Shown: one piece after another, positions 36,116-45,413 of the stretch
Layout: every line of letters starts with the position of its first letter
How positions within the stretch are numbered: position 1 is the stretch's first letter
Assembly (NCBI GenBank): GCA_964463985.1
Contig: CAYXEK010000013.1
Location: forward strand, 1 to 62,549
Reading direction: 5' to 3'
DNA length: 62,549 nt
Source: JAXGPF01 sp964463985
Lineage (GTDB): Bacteria > Verrucomicrobiota > Kiritimatiellia > JAAZAB01
The notes under the pieces: model-generated
What the model was told of the DNA's origin: nothing
What the model saw: only the letters and a program-made list of their open reading frames with translations
Databases searched by the model: none
Made by a program: the position numbers and the translations under genes

Positions 36116-37255
36116 TCATCCTGACGCATCGCGCACTTTCTGAATCAGCAGGCCGCGCCGGATAAATGTCGGTTTATCCAGGTTCTCGCTGTCCATGATC
36201 GTCGGCTCGACGCCTTCGAACCGGCCCGCGGGGTTGGCGCCGAACAAGCTCAGCTGCGTGGCTTTCCTGCGCGGCGCGGCCGTAAGCGCCGATTTTTCCG
36301 CCGCGGCCAATGCGGCGGGATTAGCATCCTCGGCCAGGAACACCATGGCCCAGACCTTGCCGGCAAGCGCCGGGTCGCAAACCATGCCCGTCATCAGCAG
36401 GGCTTCCGCTCCGCCATGATCTCCCAGGCGCGCGACGATGTGCTGCACTTCCCGCAAGGTCAAATCCGGTCCGCCCGAGACATTAAGCAGCAAAGCGCGC
36501 GACGCGCGCAAAGCCGAGCCGCCGTCCAGCAACGGATGGCGCAGCAAGGCGGTCGCTGCCTGTTCCGCCTTGTCTGCTCCCGCGGCTTCCGCGCAGGCCA
36601 TCAGGCAGCGTCCGTTGCCGGCGCGCACCAGGGCGCACAGATCGGCAAACGAAATGTTGATCACGCCGCGCCGCGCCAGCATGCGCCAAAGCGCCTGCAG
36701 GCATTCGAACAAGAAAACATGCGCATCATGGAACAGGCTGCCCAGGGCGGTGTCGGCCGGCGCCCTGGACAACAGGCGCTGGTTGGGCAGGCAGATGACG
36801 CCGTCCGCCGCCTCCTGCAAGGCCAGCAGCCCCTGCGCGGCCTGATCCTGGCGGCGGCGGCTTTCGCAGTCGAAAGGCAGCATGGCCAGGGCCAGCGTCA
36901 AAGCGCCGCACTTGCGCGCTTCGGCCATGATCAGCGGAGCCGCGCCCGTGCCGGTTCCGCCGCCCAGTCCCACCGTCAGCAAAACCAGTTTTGCATTTTC
37001 CAGCCAGGGCCGCAAGGCGGGCAAATCATCCTCCATGGCCCGCTGGCCCATGCGGGGATCGCCGCCCGCGCCCATTCCATGGAGATGCCGCTCGCCGACC
37101 TGCAGGAAATGGACGCCGGCATCCGCCGGCAGGTCCCGTGCTTCCGTGTTGACGGCCAGCAAAGGGGGATGTTCCGGCCAGGCGGCGGCCAGCGCCAGCA
37201 AGGCCTCGCAGCCGCAGTCCCCCGCTCCGACAATTAACATGGCCGGCGTATCCAT
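36116..37255 (-). CDS. ftsZ: Cell division protein FtsZ, divergent
   Basis: A 379-residue tubulin homologue that forms the division ring. The tubulin signature GGGTGTGAAPLI is at residues 98-108, AVNTEARDL (usually AxNTD) follows the first loop, and the C-terminal tail DKPTFIRRG (about 362-370) is an FtsA/ZipA-type peptide. The glycine-rich N-terminal loop is GAGDCGCEAL instead of GGGGGNA, and the T7 loop reads N200-I-S202-F-A-D205: the first of the two catalytic Asp residues (NxDxxD) is Ser. The position right after ftsQ-ftsA confirms identity. Filament GTP turnover could be altered. Confidence 0.88.
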   Translation of the reverse strand: MDTPAMLIVGAGDCGCEALLALAAAWPEHPPLLAVNTEARDLPADAGVHFLQVGERHLHGMGAGGDPRMGQRAMEDDLPALRPWLENAKLVLLTVGLGGGTGTGAAPLIMAEARKCGALTLALAMLPFDCESRRRQDQAAQGLLALQEAADGVICLPNQRLLSRAPADTALGSLFHDAHVFLFECLQALWRMLARRGVINISFADLCALVRAGNGRCLMACAEAAGADKAEQAATALLRHPLLDGGSALRASRALLLNVSGGPDLTLREVQHIVARLGDHGGAEALLMTGMVCDPALAGKVWAMVFLAEDANPAALAAAEKSALTAAPRRKATQLSLFGANPAGRFEGVEPTIMDSENLDKPTFIRRGLLIQKVRDASG

Positions 37256-37258
37256 GCT

Positions 37259-38467
37259 TCACCGTCCCATCCAGCGCGCCATTTTCTCCCAAAAACCCGG
37301 CGCCGGCGCGCGGCTCGCGTTTTTGATTGCATAACGAATCATGCCCAGCGGAGCGGCATATTCCGGCCCTTCGTAGGCATTGGCCATACCGCTGAAATTC
37401 TTCGGTTTGCCGATGGAACAAGGCAGGTCAAACACGCGCTCGGCCACGCCGGCAATGCCCTTCAAATGCGCGCCGCCGCCGGCGAGCACCGCCCCTGCGC
37501 CCAGCCCCTGCAAAAGACCCCGGACATCCAGATTGCGCCGTATAATTTCAAACAACTCGGCCACCCGGGCGTTGATAATGGTGTAAAGATCAGCGGCAGA
37601 TATGGAGCAGGCGGCAAACCCGCCTTCCGCATGAATCGTGATCCGCTGGAACGGGGCCCCGGAATGCAGCAGTTGCGCCGTGCCGGACTCCTTTTTCAAA
37701 GCTTCGGCCCGCTTCATCGGCAGATTGAAACCCAGGGCAATGTCGTTGGTTACGTGATCGCCGCCCACCGCCAGCACGCCGACATCGGCGATGATGCCGT
37801 CATGGTACACCAGGTAACTGCTGGTGCCGGCGCCCAGGTCTATGACCAGCGCCCCGCATTCCTTCTGTTCCGGCGTCAACGTGGCCAGCGCCGAGCAAAG
37901 GCCGCTGCAGGCGATGTCGGCAACTTCCAGGCCGACGGATTGCGCCGCCTTGACAAACTGGCTGAGCAGGTTCCGCAAGCCGTGCACAATCAACATGTCA
38001 AGCGACAGGCGGCTGCCCTGCATCTTTTCCGGGTTGACGATTCCGGCCTGGCTGTCCACCGTGTATTTCTGGGCAATGGAGTGCAGCACCTCGCGATCAT
38101 GCGGAAGGTTGATCGTGCGGGCGATATGCATCACCTCATTGACATCATCTTCCGTCACGCCGCGCAACGCGTCAAACACCGGCACGCTGCCGGGATTGAC
38201 CGTGCTTTGAATATGCCCGCCCGCGACCACCAGGTTTACCGCGCGAATATCCACCCCGCCGCTTTCCTCGGCGCCGCGCACGGCCAAACGGACGCATTCT
38301 GCAGCTTTTTCCAGGTCAACGACGATGCCCTTGCGGACGCCGCAGGATGGACACTGGCCCAACCCTGTGACGAGGATGTTGCCGTCTTCGCGCGCTTCGC
38401 CCACCAGCGCGCAAATTTTCGATGTACCGATTTCCAACGCCACGATTGGCGGAAACGACATAACCAC
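37259..38467 (-). CDS. ftsA: Cell division protein FtsA
   Basis: A 402-residue actin-like ATPase that tethers FtsZ to the membrane. Actin-fold motifs are seen: ALEIGTSK (phosphate 1), VIDLGAGTS (phosphate 2) and GAVLAGGGAHLKG (adenosine). The C-terminus ends in an amphipathic helix, FWEKMARWMGR, which is the membrane-targeting sequence. It lies 3 bp before ftsZ and 7 bp after ftsQ. The start may be GTG/ATG at 38467 or the second Met 6 bp later. Confidence 0.95.
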   Translation of the reverse strand: MVMSFPPIVALEIGTSKICALVGEAREDGNILVTGLGQCPSCGVRKGIVVDLEKAAECVRLAVRGAEESGGVDIRAVNLVVAGGHIQSTVNPGSVPVFDALRGVTEDDVNEVMHIARTINLPHDREVLHSIAQKYTVDSQAGIVNPEKMQGSRLSLDMLIVHGLRNLLSQFVKAAQSVGLEVADIACSGLCSALATLTPEQKECGALVIDLGAGTSSYLVYHDGIIADVGVLAVGGDHVTNDIALGFNLPMKRAEALKKESGTAQLLHSGAPFQRITIHAEGGFAACSISAADLYTIINARVAELFEIIRRNLDVRGLLQGLGAGAVLAGGGAHLKGIAGVAERVFDLPCSIGKPKNFSGMANAYEGPEYAAPLGMIRYAIKNASRAPAPGFWEKMARWMGR

Positions 38468-38474
38468 TCCATTG

Positions 38475-39377
38475 CTACTGATCCGGCAAAGCCGGAAAAT
38501 TATTTTCCAGCGTCATATCCAAAGTTTTGAATGCGCGGCCCTGGCGCTTGATATCCGCCAGGCGCAGCAATTTCTGCTCCAGATACTGGCGCGCCAAGCT
38601 TGAACGCGTCTGCATCTGCCGCCATGCCAGGCGGACTTCCGTACCGTCGGCCAGCAGCAGATTCAATTCATCCGGCGCGCGCAAATCAACCCTCACAACC
38701 GTTACGTAGCGCCCCGCGGCCGTGTCCTTGCAGACGCTTAAAACGTCCAGCGCCAACATCACCCGCGTGCCGGCAAGGTTCATGCCCGGCCGCGCGCTCG
38801 CCAGTTCATGCCCGGCGATCAAAGGCAGCCAGCGAGCGGCGTCCACGCCGCCCATCACCCGCCCTTCACCGTCCAGGGCCAGGGTATAACCTTCCATTTT
38901 CAAGCGCGCTAAAGCAGTTCGCTCCCGCGCCCGCACCACCAGCTGGCTGGGCAGGCGGCGCGATAATTCCACATCCTTGAGTTTCGGGAGTTTCGCAAGC
39001 AACACGCGGCGGGCGTCAGGCAAGGCGGCGGCGAAAAGGTTGTCGCCGGCGCGAAACGGCAAAAACGCCAGAATATCCGCCCGCGCCACTTCAATCCCGG
39101 GGCATTCCACGCGGATGTCGCGGACGGCAAAAAAGCGATTTTCCCAGAACAACGCGCCGCTGATCATCTGAAAAGTCATCCAGATAACCGCCAGGCCGGC
39201 GCCGAGCGCCAGCGCTGAAACTGCAACAGCGACAGCCTTCCGCCAATTCCAGGATTGTCCGCCGCTGCGCCGCATTTTAACTTCCAGGATCGAAGGCCGT
39301 TCCGGCGCCGCGCGCCGCCGCGCGGCACGCCGGTCTCTGCCTGATTTTTTGCTCCGGTTATAAAACATCGCCGCCAT
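38475..39377 (-). CDS. ftsQ: Cell division protein FtsQ
   Basis: A 300-residue divisome protein of the inner membrane. A basic N-terminal cytoplasmic tail is followed by one membrane segment (about 47-68), a POTRA domain (about 85-150, FAVRDIRVECPG then LPKLKDVELSRRLPSQLVV) and an FtsQ beta domain to the end. The gene order ddl-ftsQ-ftsA-ftsZ is the standard dcw order. The tail carries many Arg (RDRRAARRRA), more than usual. It is 11 bp from the ddl stop. Confidence 0.88.
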   Translation of the reverse strand: MAAMFYNRSKKSGRDRRAARRRAAPERPSILEVKMRRSGGQSWNWRKAVAVAVSALALGAGLAVIWMTFQMISGALFWENRFFAVRDIRVECPGIEVARADILAFLPFRAGDNLFAAALPDARRVLLAKLPKLKDVELSRRLPSQLVVRARERTALARLKMEGYTLALDGEGRVMGGVDAARWLPLIAGHELASARPGMNLAGTRVMLALDVLSVCKDTAAGRYVTVVRVDLRAPDELNLLLADGTEVRLAWRQMQTRSSLARQYLEQKLLRLADIKRQGRAFKTLDMTLENNFPALPDQ

Positions 39378-39388
39378 GCTCCATCATT

Positions 39389-40291
39389 TCATTCAACCGG
39401 CGCCGGCATACCGGCCAGCGCCAATTCCGTGATCTGCCGGCATAAATCCGCAAACGGCATTCCCGCCGCAGCGGCGGCCTTGGGCAGGAGACTGGTTTCG
39501 GTAAAACCGGGAATGGTGTTCAACTCCAGCACGAATAAATCCCCGTCTTCGCGCATCCGGAAATCCACCCGGCCGAACCCGCGTCCGCCCAGCGCCTGAA
39601 AAGTCTGCATGGCCAGGTCCCGGCAGCGCCGGCCGATGGATTCCGGCAGCGGAGCGGGCGCCAGGTATTCCGTCACTCCCTGGGTATACTTGGCGCGGTA
39701 ATCGTAGTTGCTGTCGGGCGCCCGGATTTCAACCGCCGGCAGGGCCTGTCCGCCCACAATCCCCACCGTCAATTCGCGTCCCGGGATGAACTTCTCGACT
39801 ATGACCTCGCCGTTATAAATCAAAGCTTCTTCCAGTGCGGCCGGCCACTCGGACTCCCGCAACACCCGGTGGACGCCGAAACTCGATCCCTGGCGCGGCG
39901 GTTTAACCACCGCCGGCAGGCGCATGGTCCGCCGCCCCCCGGGCCGGAGCACCTCGTAATCCGGGGTCGGCAACCCGTTGGCCAGCATAACTTGCTTGGA
40001 AAGAATCTTGTCGAAGGCCAGCCGGCTGGCGGTTGGACCGGAACCGGTGTAGGGCAATCCCAGCGCTTCCAGCCGTTCCTGCACGGCGCCATCCTCGCCG
40101 TACTCTCCATGCAACGCGATGAATACCGCCTGCAAGTCCTCGGGCAAGGCAAAGTCCGGGCCGGTGACATCCACCTCGGCAACCTGGTAGCCGGCCTGGC
40201 GCAGGCCGCGCGCAACGGCCTTGCCGGAACGCAGCGACACTTCGCGTTCCTTTGAAAAACCACCCATCAAAACCGCTATTGTAGCTCCCAT
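39389..40291 (-). CDS. ddl: D-alanine--D-alanine ligase
   Basis: A 300-residue ATP-grasp enzyme making the D-Ala-D-Ala dipeptide for peptidoglycan. Motifs: MGGFSKEREVSLRSG, the ALHGEYGEDGA catalytic block, KPPRQGSSFGVHR (ATP-binding, phosphate-loop) and ELNTIPGFTETSLLPKAA at the C-terminus. The ATG at 40291 is 2 nt after the murB-domain stop; a GTG at 40300 is an upstream option. It lies between murC/B and ftsQ, as in typical dcw clusters. Confidence 0.94.
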   Translation of the reverse strand: MGATIAVLMGGFSKEREVSLRSGKAVARGLRQAGYQVAEVDVTGPDFALPEDLQAVFIALHGEYGEDGAVQERLEALGLPYTGSGPTASRLAFDKILSKQVMLANGLPTPDYEVLRPGGRRTMRLPAVVKPPRQGSSFGVHRVLRESEWPAALEEALIYNGEVIVEKFIPGRELTVGIVGGQALPAVEIRAPDSNYDYRAKYTQGVTEYLAPAPLPESIGRRCRDLAMQTFQALGGRGFGRVDFRMREDGDLFVLELNTIPGFTETSLLPKAAAAAGMPFADLCRQITELALAGMPAPVE

Positions 40292-40292
40292 A

Positions 40293-42671
40293 TCAATCAC
40301 AGTATACTATCTCGGGTACAAGCTCAATATTAAAACCGGAATACACTCTTTTTTTCATGATTTCGATCAACGCCCGGATGTCTCCCGCAGTTCCCCCGGC
40401 TTCCGCGGTAATCACGTTGGCATGGATTGCCGACACGCGGGCGCCGCCTACCGCCAGGCGCTTGCAGCCGGCGGCCTCCAGCAGGCGGCCGGCATAATCT
40501 CCCGGCGGATTCCGGAACACCGATCCAGCCGAAGCCCCCCATTGCATTTTGCGGCGGCGTGCGCCGATTGCCGACAAACGCCGGCGGATGGCCGCTGGCT
40601 CGGCGGGCTCGACCTGCAAGACCGCCCCGACTGCCAGCCGCGCTTCCAGACCCCGGCAGGTCCGGTATTCAAATCCCAACCCGGCGGCCGGCAGATCATT
40701 GGCTGCGCCGTTACGGTCCAGACACTGCGCCGAGAGCACATGCGTCCCGATTTCCCCGCCCCAGGCCCCGGCGTTCATTCGCAAGGCGCCGCCCAGCGTG
40801 CCGGGTATCCCGTGCAGAAATTCCAAGCCGCCCAATCCTTGCGCCGCGCACCAGGAAGTCAATTCCGCCAGACGCACACCGGCTCCCGCCTGCAACCTAT
40901 CCGGCCCCAACCGGCTTATCCGCCGGAAATCATCGCCCGCCAGGCGCAATACCATCCCGCGAACGCCCAAGTCGCTGACCAGCACATTGCTGCCGGCGCC
41001 GAGGAAGGTTACCGGAATCCCCCGGCGGGCAGCCCAGCGCAATGCCGCGGCCGCATCCGGCAGGCTGCCCGCATCCATGAGGATATCCGCCGGTCCGCCC
41101 ACGCGCCAGGTGGTGCCGGCCGACAGGGGCTGCCATACCTGCCAGCGCGTGGCGGCGCTCAGTTCCATTTCCGCCAGTTCGGCCCGCCAACGGGACAAAG
41201 GATTCAATTCGGATAGCGGCCGTCCGGGAGGCAATGCCTCCGCTGCCCATCCTGCCAGGCGCTCCACATCGCCTGCCCCCGCCACCAGCAAATCGTCGCC
41301 GGGCGCCAGGATGCGCCGCAGGTAATCCCATATCTCTGGCAATTCCGCCGCCATTACCCGCGGCGGACCCGCTGGAGACTTTCGGAAAGCGGCATACAAA
41401 TCCCAAACCGTGCCCCCTTCTTCAGCCGTCTCGGATGCCGCATAAACCGGCGCCAGGAGCAATTCGTCCACACCGGCAAATGCCCCGGGGAAAGCCTCCG
41501 CCAGAGCGCGGGTGCGGGTATAACGATGCGGTTGAAACACCGCCAGGCGTCGGCGGCGGCTCTCGCCCGGGGCGTCTGGTGGCCGCGGCAACAGGGAAAA
41601 CATATTCACGGCGGCCTTGATTTCCGTGGGATGATGTGCGTAATCCGAAAACACGCGGATGCCGCGGCCGGCCGCAACCGTTTCGAAACGCCGGCGTACC
41701 GGCACAAAACCCGCCAGGGCGCGCGCCGCATTATCCGGAGCGCAACCCAGCGCCTGGGCGGCGGCGCAGGCGGCCAGGGCATTCAACGCGTTATGGCGTC
41801 CCGCCACCGGCAGCGCCAGGTCCACCGGCGGCGCATCCAACGCGCGCAATTGCATCCGGATGGATTGGCCGTCATCCCGCAAATGGCTGCCGCGCACAGC
41901 CGCGCCGTCGGAAAAACCGTAACCGATGGCTCCGGATACGGCGCCGCCCAGGGCTGCCGCTTCAGGGTCGTCGGCGCAGTAAATCACGCGGCCGCGGGTG
42001 TTCGCCAGCACCGCGGCAAAACACCGGCGCAAATCTTCCATGCCGTTATAATGCTCGGCATGATCAAACTCCACGTTGGTCAAAACCGTGACATCCGGAG
42101 CATACTCCGCAAGCGTCCCGTCGCTTTCATCGGCTTCGACCACGCAAATCCGCGCGCCATTTCCCCGGCCGGCGACGCCATCAAGGGCGGGACAATCGCC
42201 GCCGATGCACCATGCCGGCGCCAGGCCGCACTGCCGGAGTATTTGCGTCAGCATGGCCGAAGTTGTGGTTTTGCCGTGGGTCCCGCAGACCGCCGCGGAA
42301 GTCCAGTTCCGCAACCAGGCGGCCAGGACCGTACCGCGCTGAAAAACCGGCAGACCCGCCGCCTGCGCCGCACGTAATTCAGGCAGCGCCGCCGGCACGG
42401 CGGTGCTGCGAATCACCCAGTCCACGCCGTCCAGGTGCGCGGCGGAGTGTCCCGCGAAAACATGCACGCCCTGCTCCTCCAGCCAATCGGACATGCGGGC
42501 GCCCCGGCCGGCATCGCAGCCGCTGACTTGCCAACCATCGCGCCGCAACTGGAAAGCCAGGCCGGCCATGCCGACGCCGCAAACGCCCAGGCAATGCACA
42601 TGCCCGCGGGGTTGCGCCAGCAGGCGCGCCAGCAGGCCTGCATTGCGATTCTGATTGCAGCAATCTTCCAT
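40293..42671 (-). CDS. MurC-MurB fusion: UDP-N-acetylmuramate--alanine ligase / UDP-N-acetylenolpyruvoylglucosamine reductase
   Basis: A 792-residue bifunctional peptidoglycan enzyme. The N-terminal half (about 1-480) is MurC: HCLGVCGVGMAGLA, GTHGKTTT (P-loop), EADESDGT and FQPHRYTRT. The C-terminal half (about 500-792) is MurB: TTWRVGGPADI, FLGAGSNVLVSD, IPGTLGGALRMNAGA and the catalytic Ser in AGSVFRNP. So one chain both reduces enolpyruvyl-UDP-GlcNAc and adds L-Ala. The two reactions are consecutive. The ATG at 42671 gives the proper MurC start; a frame from 42713 would overlap murG. Confidence 0.93.
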   Translation of the reverse strand: MEDCCNQNRNAGLLARLLAQPRGHVHCLGVCGVGMAGLAFQLRRDGWQVSGCDAGRGARMSDWLEEQGVHVFAGHSAAHLDGVDWVIRSTAVPAALPELRAAQAAGLPVFQRGTVLAAWLRNWTSAAVCGTHGKTTTSAMLTQILRQCGLAPAWCIGGDCPALDGVAGRGNGARICVVEADESDGTLAEYAPDVTVLTNVEFDHAEHYNGMEDLRRCFAAVLANTRGRVIYCADDPEAAALGGAVSGAIGYGFSDGAAVRGSHLRDDGQSIRMQLRALDAPPVDLALPVAGRHNALNALAACAAAQALGCAPDNAARALAGFVPVRRRFETVAAGRGIRVFSDYAHHPTEIKAAVNMFSLLPRPPDAPGESRRRRLAVFQPHRYTRTRALAEAFPGAFAGVDELLLAPVYAASETAEEGGTVWDLYAAFRKSPAGPPRVMAAELPEIWDYLRRILAPGDDLLVAGAGDVERLAGWAAEALPPGRPLSELNPLSRWRAELAEMELSAATRWQVWQPLSAGTTWRVGGPADILMDAGSLPDAAAALRWAARRGIPVTFLGAGSNVLVSDLGVRGMVLRLAGDDFRRISRLGPDRLQAGAGVRLAELTSWCAAQGLGGLEFLHGIPGTLGGALRMNAGAWGGEIGTHVLSAQCLDRNGAANDLPAAGLGFEYRTCRGLEARLAVGAVLQVEPAEPAAIRRRLSAIGARRRKMQWGASAGSVFRNPPGDYAGRLLEAAGCKRLAVGGARVSAIHANVITAEAGGTAGDIRALIEIMKKRVYSGFNIELVPEIVYCD

Positions 42672-42684
42672 TGCTTTTCCCGAG

Positions 42685-43782
42685 TCAGCCCGGTCCGGCA
42701 TGCCGGGCGACACTTAGCACCAGGTCCGCCACACGTGCTGCGGCATCCGGCAAGGCATGCGCGGCGGCTGCCGCGCGCATCCGTTGCAGGCGCTCCGGCT
42801 GGTCCATGGCCCGGACGATATAATCCGCCAGTCCGGCGCTGGTGGCGGCAGACTCCAGCAGCATGTCCGCGGCGCCGTATTCATGCATTGCCGCCGCATT
42901 GGCTGCCTGGTGCCCGTTAACGGCGTAAGGATACGGCACGAGCAGCGCCGGCACGGCAAATTGCAGCAATTCGGCGCAAGTTGCCGCTCCCGCGCGGCAA
43001 ACTGCCAGGGTTGCCCGGCAATACGCCTGCGGCATATCGTGCAAAAATGGATAAACAACCGCCCGCAGTCCGATATTCTGACGGTAAAGTCCCGCAACTC
43101 CGGACGCATTCGCGGCGCCCGCAAGGTGAATCACCTGCAGCCGGCGGCCCTGCTGCCAGAGTTGCCGTACGGCGGCGGGCGCCATTTCGTTCAATCGGCG
43201 GGCGCCGGCGCTGCCGCCCATGACCAGCAGGGTGAAAATTTCCGGCGCAAGCGTTTCCAATTGCGGGTCCGGCGGAACATCCGCCGTGCGCGGACGCAGT
43301 GGAATGCCGGTCAGTTCCAGCCGCGGATGGCGCAAATGCGCGCGCGCCTCATCGAAGCCCAATGCAACCGCCCGGGCCCAGCGCGCCAGCCAGCGCACCG
43401 CCCGGCCGGGAATGACGTTCGCCTCGTGCAGCACCACCGGGACGCCCAGGGAGCGCGCAGCCAGGACCGGTCCGCCGGACGCGTAGCTGCCCATCGCCAG
43501 CAAAGCATCCGGCGGAGCGGCGCGCATCAAACTGCGCCAGCGGCGGCAGGCTTGCAACATGCGCCAGGCCGCCGCCAGCGCCGCGCCCGGATTGCGTCCG
43601 CTCAAGCCGCGGGCCGGCACAGTTAAAACCGGCCCGTCCCATCCGGCCAGCGCGGTGTGTTCGACATTTTTGCCTGCCAGCAAAACAATCACATCGGCGC
43701 CGCGGCCGCGCAGCGCGCCGGCCGCCGCCAACCCGGGGAAAATATGACCGCCGGTACCGCCGCAAGCCACCATAATCCGCAT
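42685..43782 (-). CDS. murG: UDP-GlcNAc--undecaprenyl-pyrophosphoryl-MurNAc-pentapeptide GlcNAc transferase
   Basis: A 365-residue GT-B glycosyltransferase that makes lipid II on the cytoplasmic face of the inner membrane. Motifs: CGGTGGHIFPGLA, SYASGGPVLAA, HEANVIPGR, GGSAGARRLN, and CRAGAATCAELLQF with LLVPYPYAVNGHQ. Length fits MurG. The ATG at 43782 is chosen; the TTG at 43797 extends to the UDG stop but adds nothing conserved. Gap to murCB is 13 bp. Confidence 0.95.
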   Translation of the reverse strand: MRIMVACGGTGGHIFPGLAAAGALRGRGADVIVLLAGKNVEHTALAGWDGPVLTVPARGLSGRNPGAALAAAWRMLQACRRWRSLMRAAPPDALLAMGSYASGGPVLAARSLGVPVVLHEANVIPGRAVRWLARWARAVALGFDEARAHLRHPRLELTGIPLRPRTADVPPDPQLETLAPEIFTLLVMGGSAGARRLNEMAPAAVRQLWQQGRRLQVIHLAGAANASGVAGLYRQNIGLRAVVYPFLHDMPQAYCRATLAVCRAGAATCAELLQFAVPALLVPYPYAVNGHQAANAAAMHEYGAADMLLESAATSAGLADYIVRAMDQPERLQRMRAAAAAHALPDAAARVADLVLSVARHAGPG

Positions 43783-43797
43783 GCGTTTACCCCACAA

Positions 43798-44562
43798 TCA
43801 AGCGGCGCGCGGCGGCGGTTGGCGTCCCAGCCGCCGCAGCACTTCCTGCATATCAATCCAGACGTCTTTTTTAGCGGCGGGATTGCGCAGCAGGTAGGAA
43901 GGATGGTAAGTCGGCATGAGTGGAATGCCGTTGAATTCCAACCAATGACCGCGGGCGCGGCTGATCCGGAATTCCGGTCCCGGCTGCAGCAATCCCTCCA
44001 CCGCGGTGGCGCCAAGCGCGACAATGACCTTGGGGCGCAACACCTCAATCTGCGAGCGGAGGAAAGGCAGGCAGACCTGCATCTCCGACGGTTCCGGCTT
44101 GCGGTTATGGGGCGGCCGGCACTTGAGGATGTTGCCGATAAATACCTGGTCGCGCGTAAAGCCCATGGCCTCGATCATGCGCGTGAGCAATTGGCCGGCA
44201 CGTCCGATAAAAGCCACACCCTGCAAGTCTTCATCCTCTCCCGGCGCTTCGCCGACAAACATCAACTCGGGGTGGACATTACCCTGCCCGGGCACGGTAT
44301 TATGCCGGGTTCGATGGAGAGGGCAACGGTCGCAGCGGGCGATTTCCGCCGCCAGCCTGGCCAGCGCGGCCGCGGCATCATCGTCCGCCGGCGCCGGCGC
44401 CGGAGCAATTTCCGGGGCAGTTTGCGGCGCGGGGGGCGGCGTCCGCCGCCGGGCGCAATAGATTTCCCTGATCCCGCATTCCTGCAAATCCGCGACATGC
44501 TCGGCCAGGTGGTCGAGCAGTCCCGCCAGCGGGACGGCCGGCGGGTCATCAGGTTGCTTCAT
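43798..44562 (-). CDS. Uracil-DNA glycosylase, family 4 (iron-sulfur)
   Basis: A 254-residue DNA repair enzyme that removes uracil. After a Pro/Ala-rich N-terminal extension of about 90 residues comes the family 4/5 core: RCDRCPLH (two Cys), GEAPGEDED (active-site motif A), LKCRPPHNRKP and QVCLPFL (third and fourth Cys of the 4Fe-4S site), and HPSYLLR (motif B). The extension resembles that of UDGs linked to DNA polymerases but no polymerase is near. It overlaps pssA by 14 bp and ends just before murG. Confidence 0.9.
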   Translation of the reverse strand: MKQPDDPPAVPLAGLLDHLAEHVADLQECGIREIYCARRRTPPPAPQTAPEIAPAPAPADDDAAAALARLAAEIARCDRCPLHRTRHNTVPGQGNVHPELMFVGEAPGEDEDLQGVAFIGRAGQLLTRMIEAMGFTRDQVFIGNILKCRPPHNRKPEPSEMQVCLPFLRSQIEVLRPKVIVALGATAVEGLLQPGPEFRISRARGHWLEFNGIPLMPTYHPSYLLRNPAAKKDVWIDMQEVLRRLGRQPPPRAA

Positions 44563-45280
44563 AATTCCGCCTCTTGCGCAAGCTTACAAACATCGGCCCC
44601 AAAACCACATACACCACTCCCAGCATCAACATAATCAGCGCCGCCGCCGGCGCCAGGCGCAGATCGCGCAAAAACAGCATCGCCACCAGCGCGGCGCATG
44701 GCACGAAAATCCCCAGGGCCTTGGTCGGCTTGGGATAATGCACGTTCGAGACCTGCAAGGTAATCATCGCCACCACGCCCGTCAGGAAGACCAGCGCCAC
44801 CGGCCCCTGCCGCAACTGGAAATATTCTCCCAGAACGCCGGTTTTTTCGAGAAAGACAAAAATCGCCACCCAACCGGCGCTGGCCGTGATGGGTAATCCG
44901 CAATAACCGCCCTGGCCGCGCAGGGGATCCTTTACCTTGAAACGCGCCAGCCGGATGACGCCGGACAGCACGACCATGGCCGTCATCAGGACGCGCCAGC
45001 CGATGAATGATTGAAGCGATACCTGGTAGATCAGTATCGCCGGAGCCAGGCCGAAAGCGGTCATGTCCACATATGTATCCAACTCGGCGCCGAACGGGCT
45101 GGTGCCCTTGATGCGCCGCGCAAGGTTGCCGTCCAATCCGTCCAGGATCATCGCCAGCATGATGAATTGCGCGGAGAGCATGAAGTGCTCTTCGCCTTCC
45201 AGGGCCAGCAACATGCTGAAAAAACCGCAGAGCATAGCGGATAGCGTAACCGCGGTGGGCAACAATTGGCGCCAAGTCAT
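44549..45280 (-). CDS. pssA: CDP-diacylglycerol--serine O-phosphatidyltransferase
   Basis: A 243-residue membrane enzyme making phosphatidylserine, precursor of phosphatidylethanolamine. The CDP-alcohol phosphotransferase motif is complete: DGLDGNLARRIKG then FGAELDTYVDM, with all four Asp. About seven membrane segments are visible. The ATG at 45280 has AAAGG about 10 nt upstream. A TTGACA promoter element at 45384-45389 may drive the whole downstream block. It is the first gene of that block, with UDG next. Confidence 0.9.
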   Translation of the reverse strand: MTWRQLLPTAVTLSAMLCGFFSMLLALEGEEHFMLSAQFIMLAMILDGLDGNLARRIKGTSPFGAELDTYVDMTAFGLAPAILIYQVSLQSFIGWRVLMTAMVVLSGVIRLARFKVKDPLRGQGGYCGLPITASAGWVAIFVFLEKTGVLGEYFQLRQGPVALVFLTGVVAMITLQVSNVHYPKPTKALGIFVPCAALVAMLFLRDLRLAPAAALIMLMLGVVYVVLGPMFVSLRKRRNYEAT

Positions 45281-45359
45281 ATATAACCTTTCCGTGGGCG
45301 TCGTCTGCGAAGCGCGCAAGACAGTTTCATCCTCAAAATCCCCTCGATAACAAGCTGAA

Positions 45360-45389
45360 TGGATATCAGGATAGCCGTTGGCATGTCAA
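45360..45389 (-). promoter_or_regulatory. Possible promoter of the pssA-mur-fts block
   Basis: Minus-strand TTGACA (45389-45384), an 18-nt spacer and TATCCA (45365-45360); the -35 is perfect, the -10 weak. The start near 45353 leaves about 73 nt of leader before pssA. Confidence 0.35.
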
Positions 45390-45413
45390 GCGCAAAGCTC
45401 CCGGCGGCAAGCA

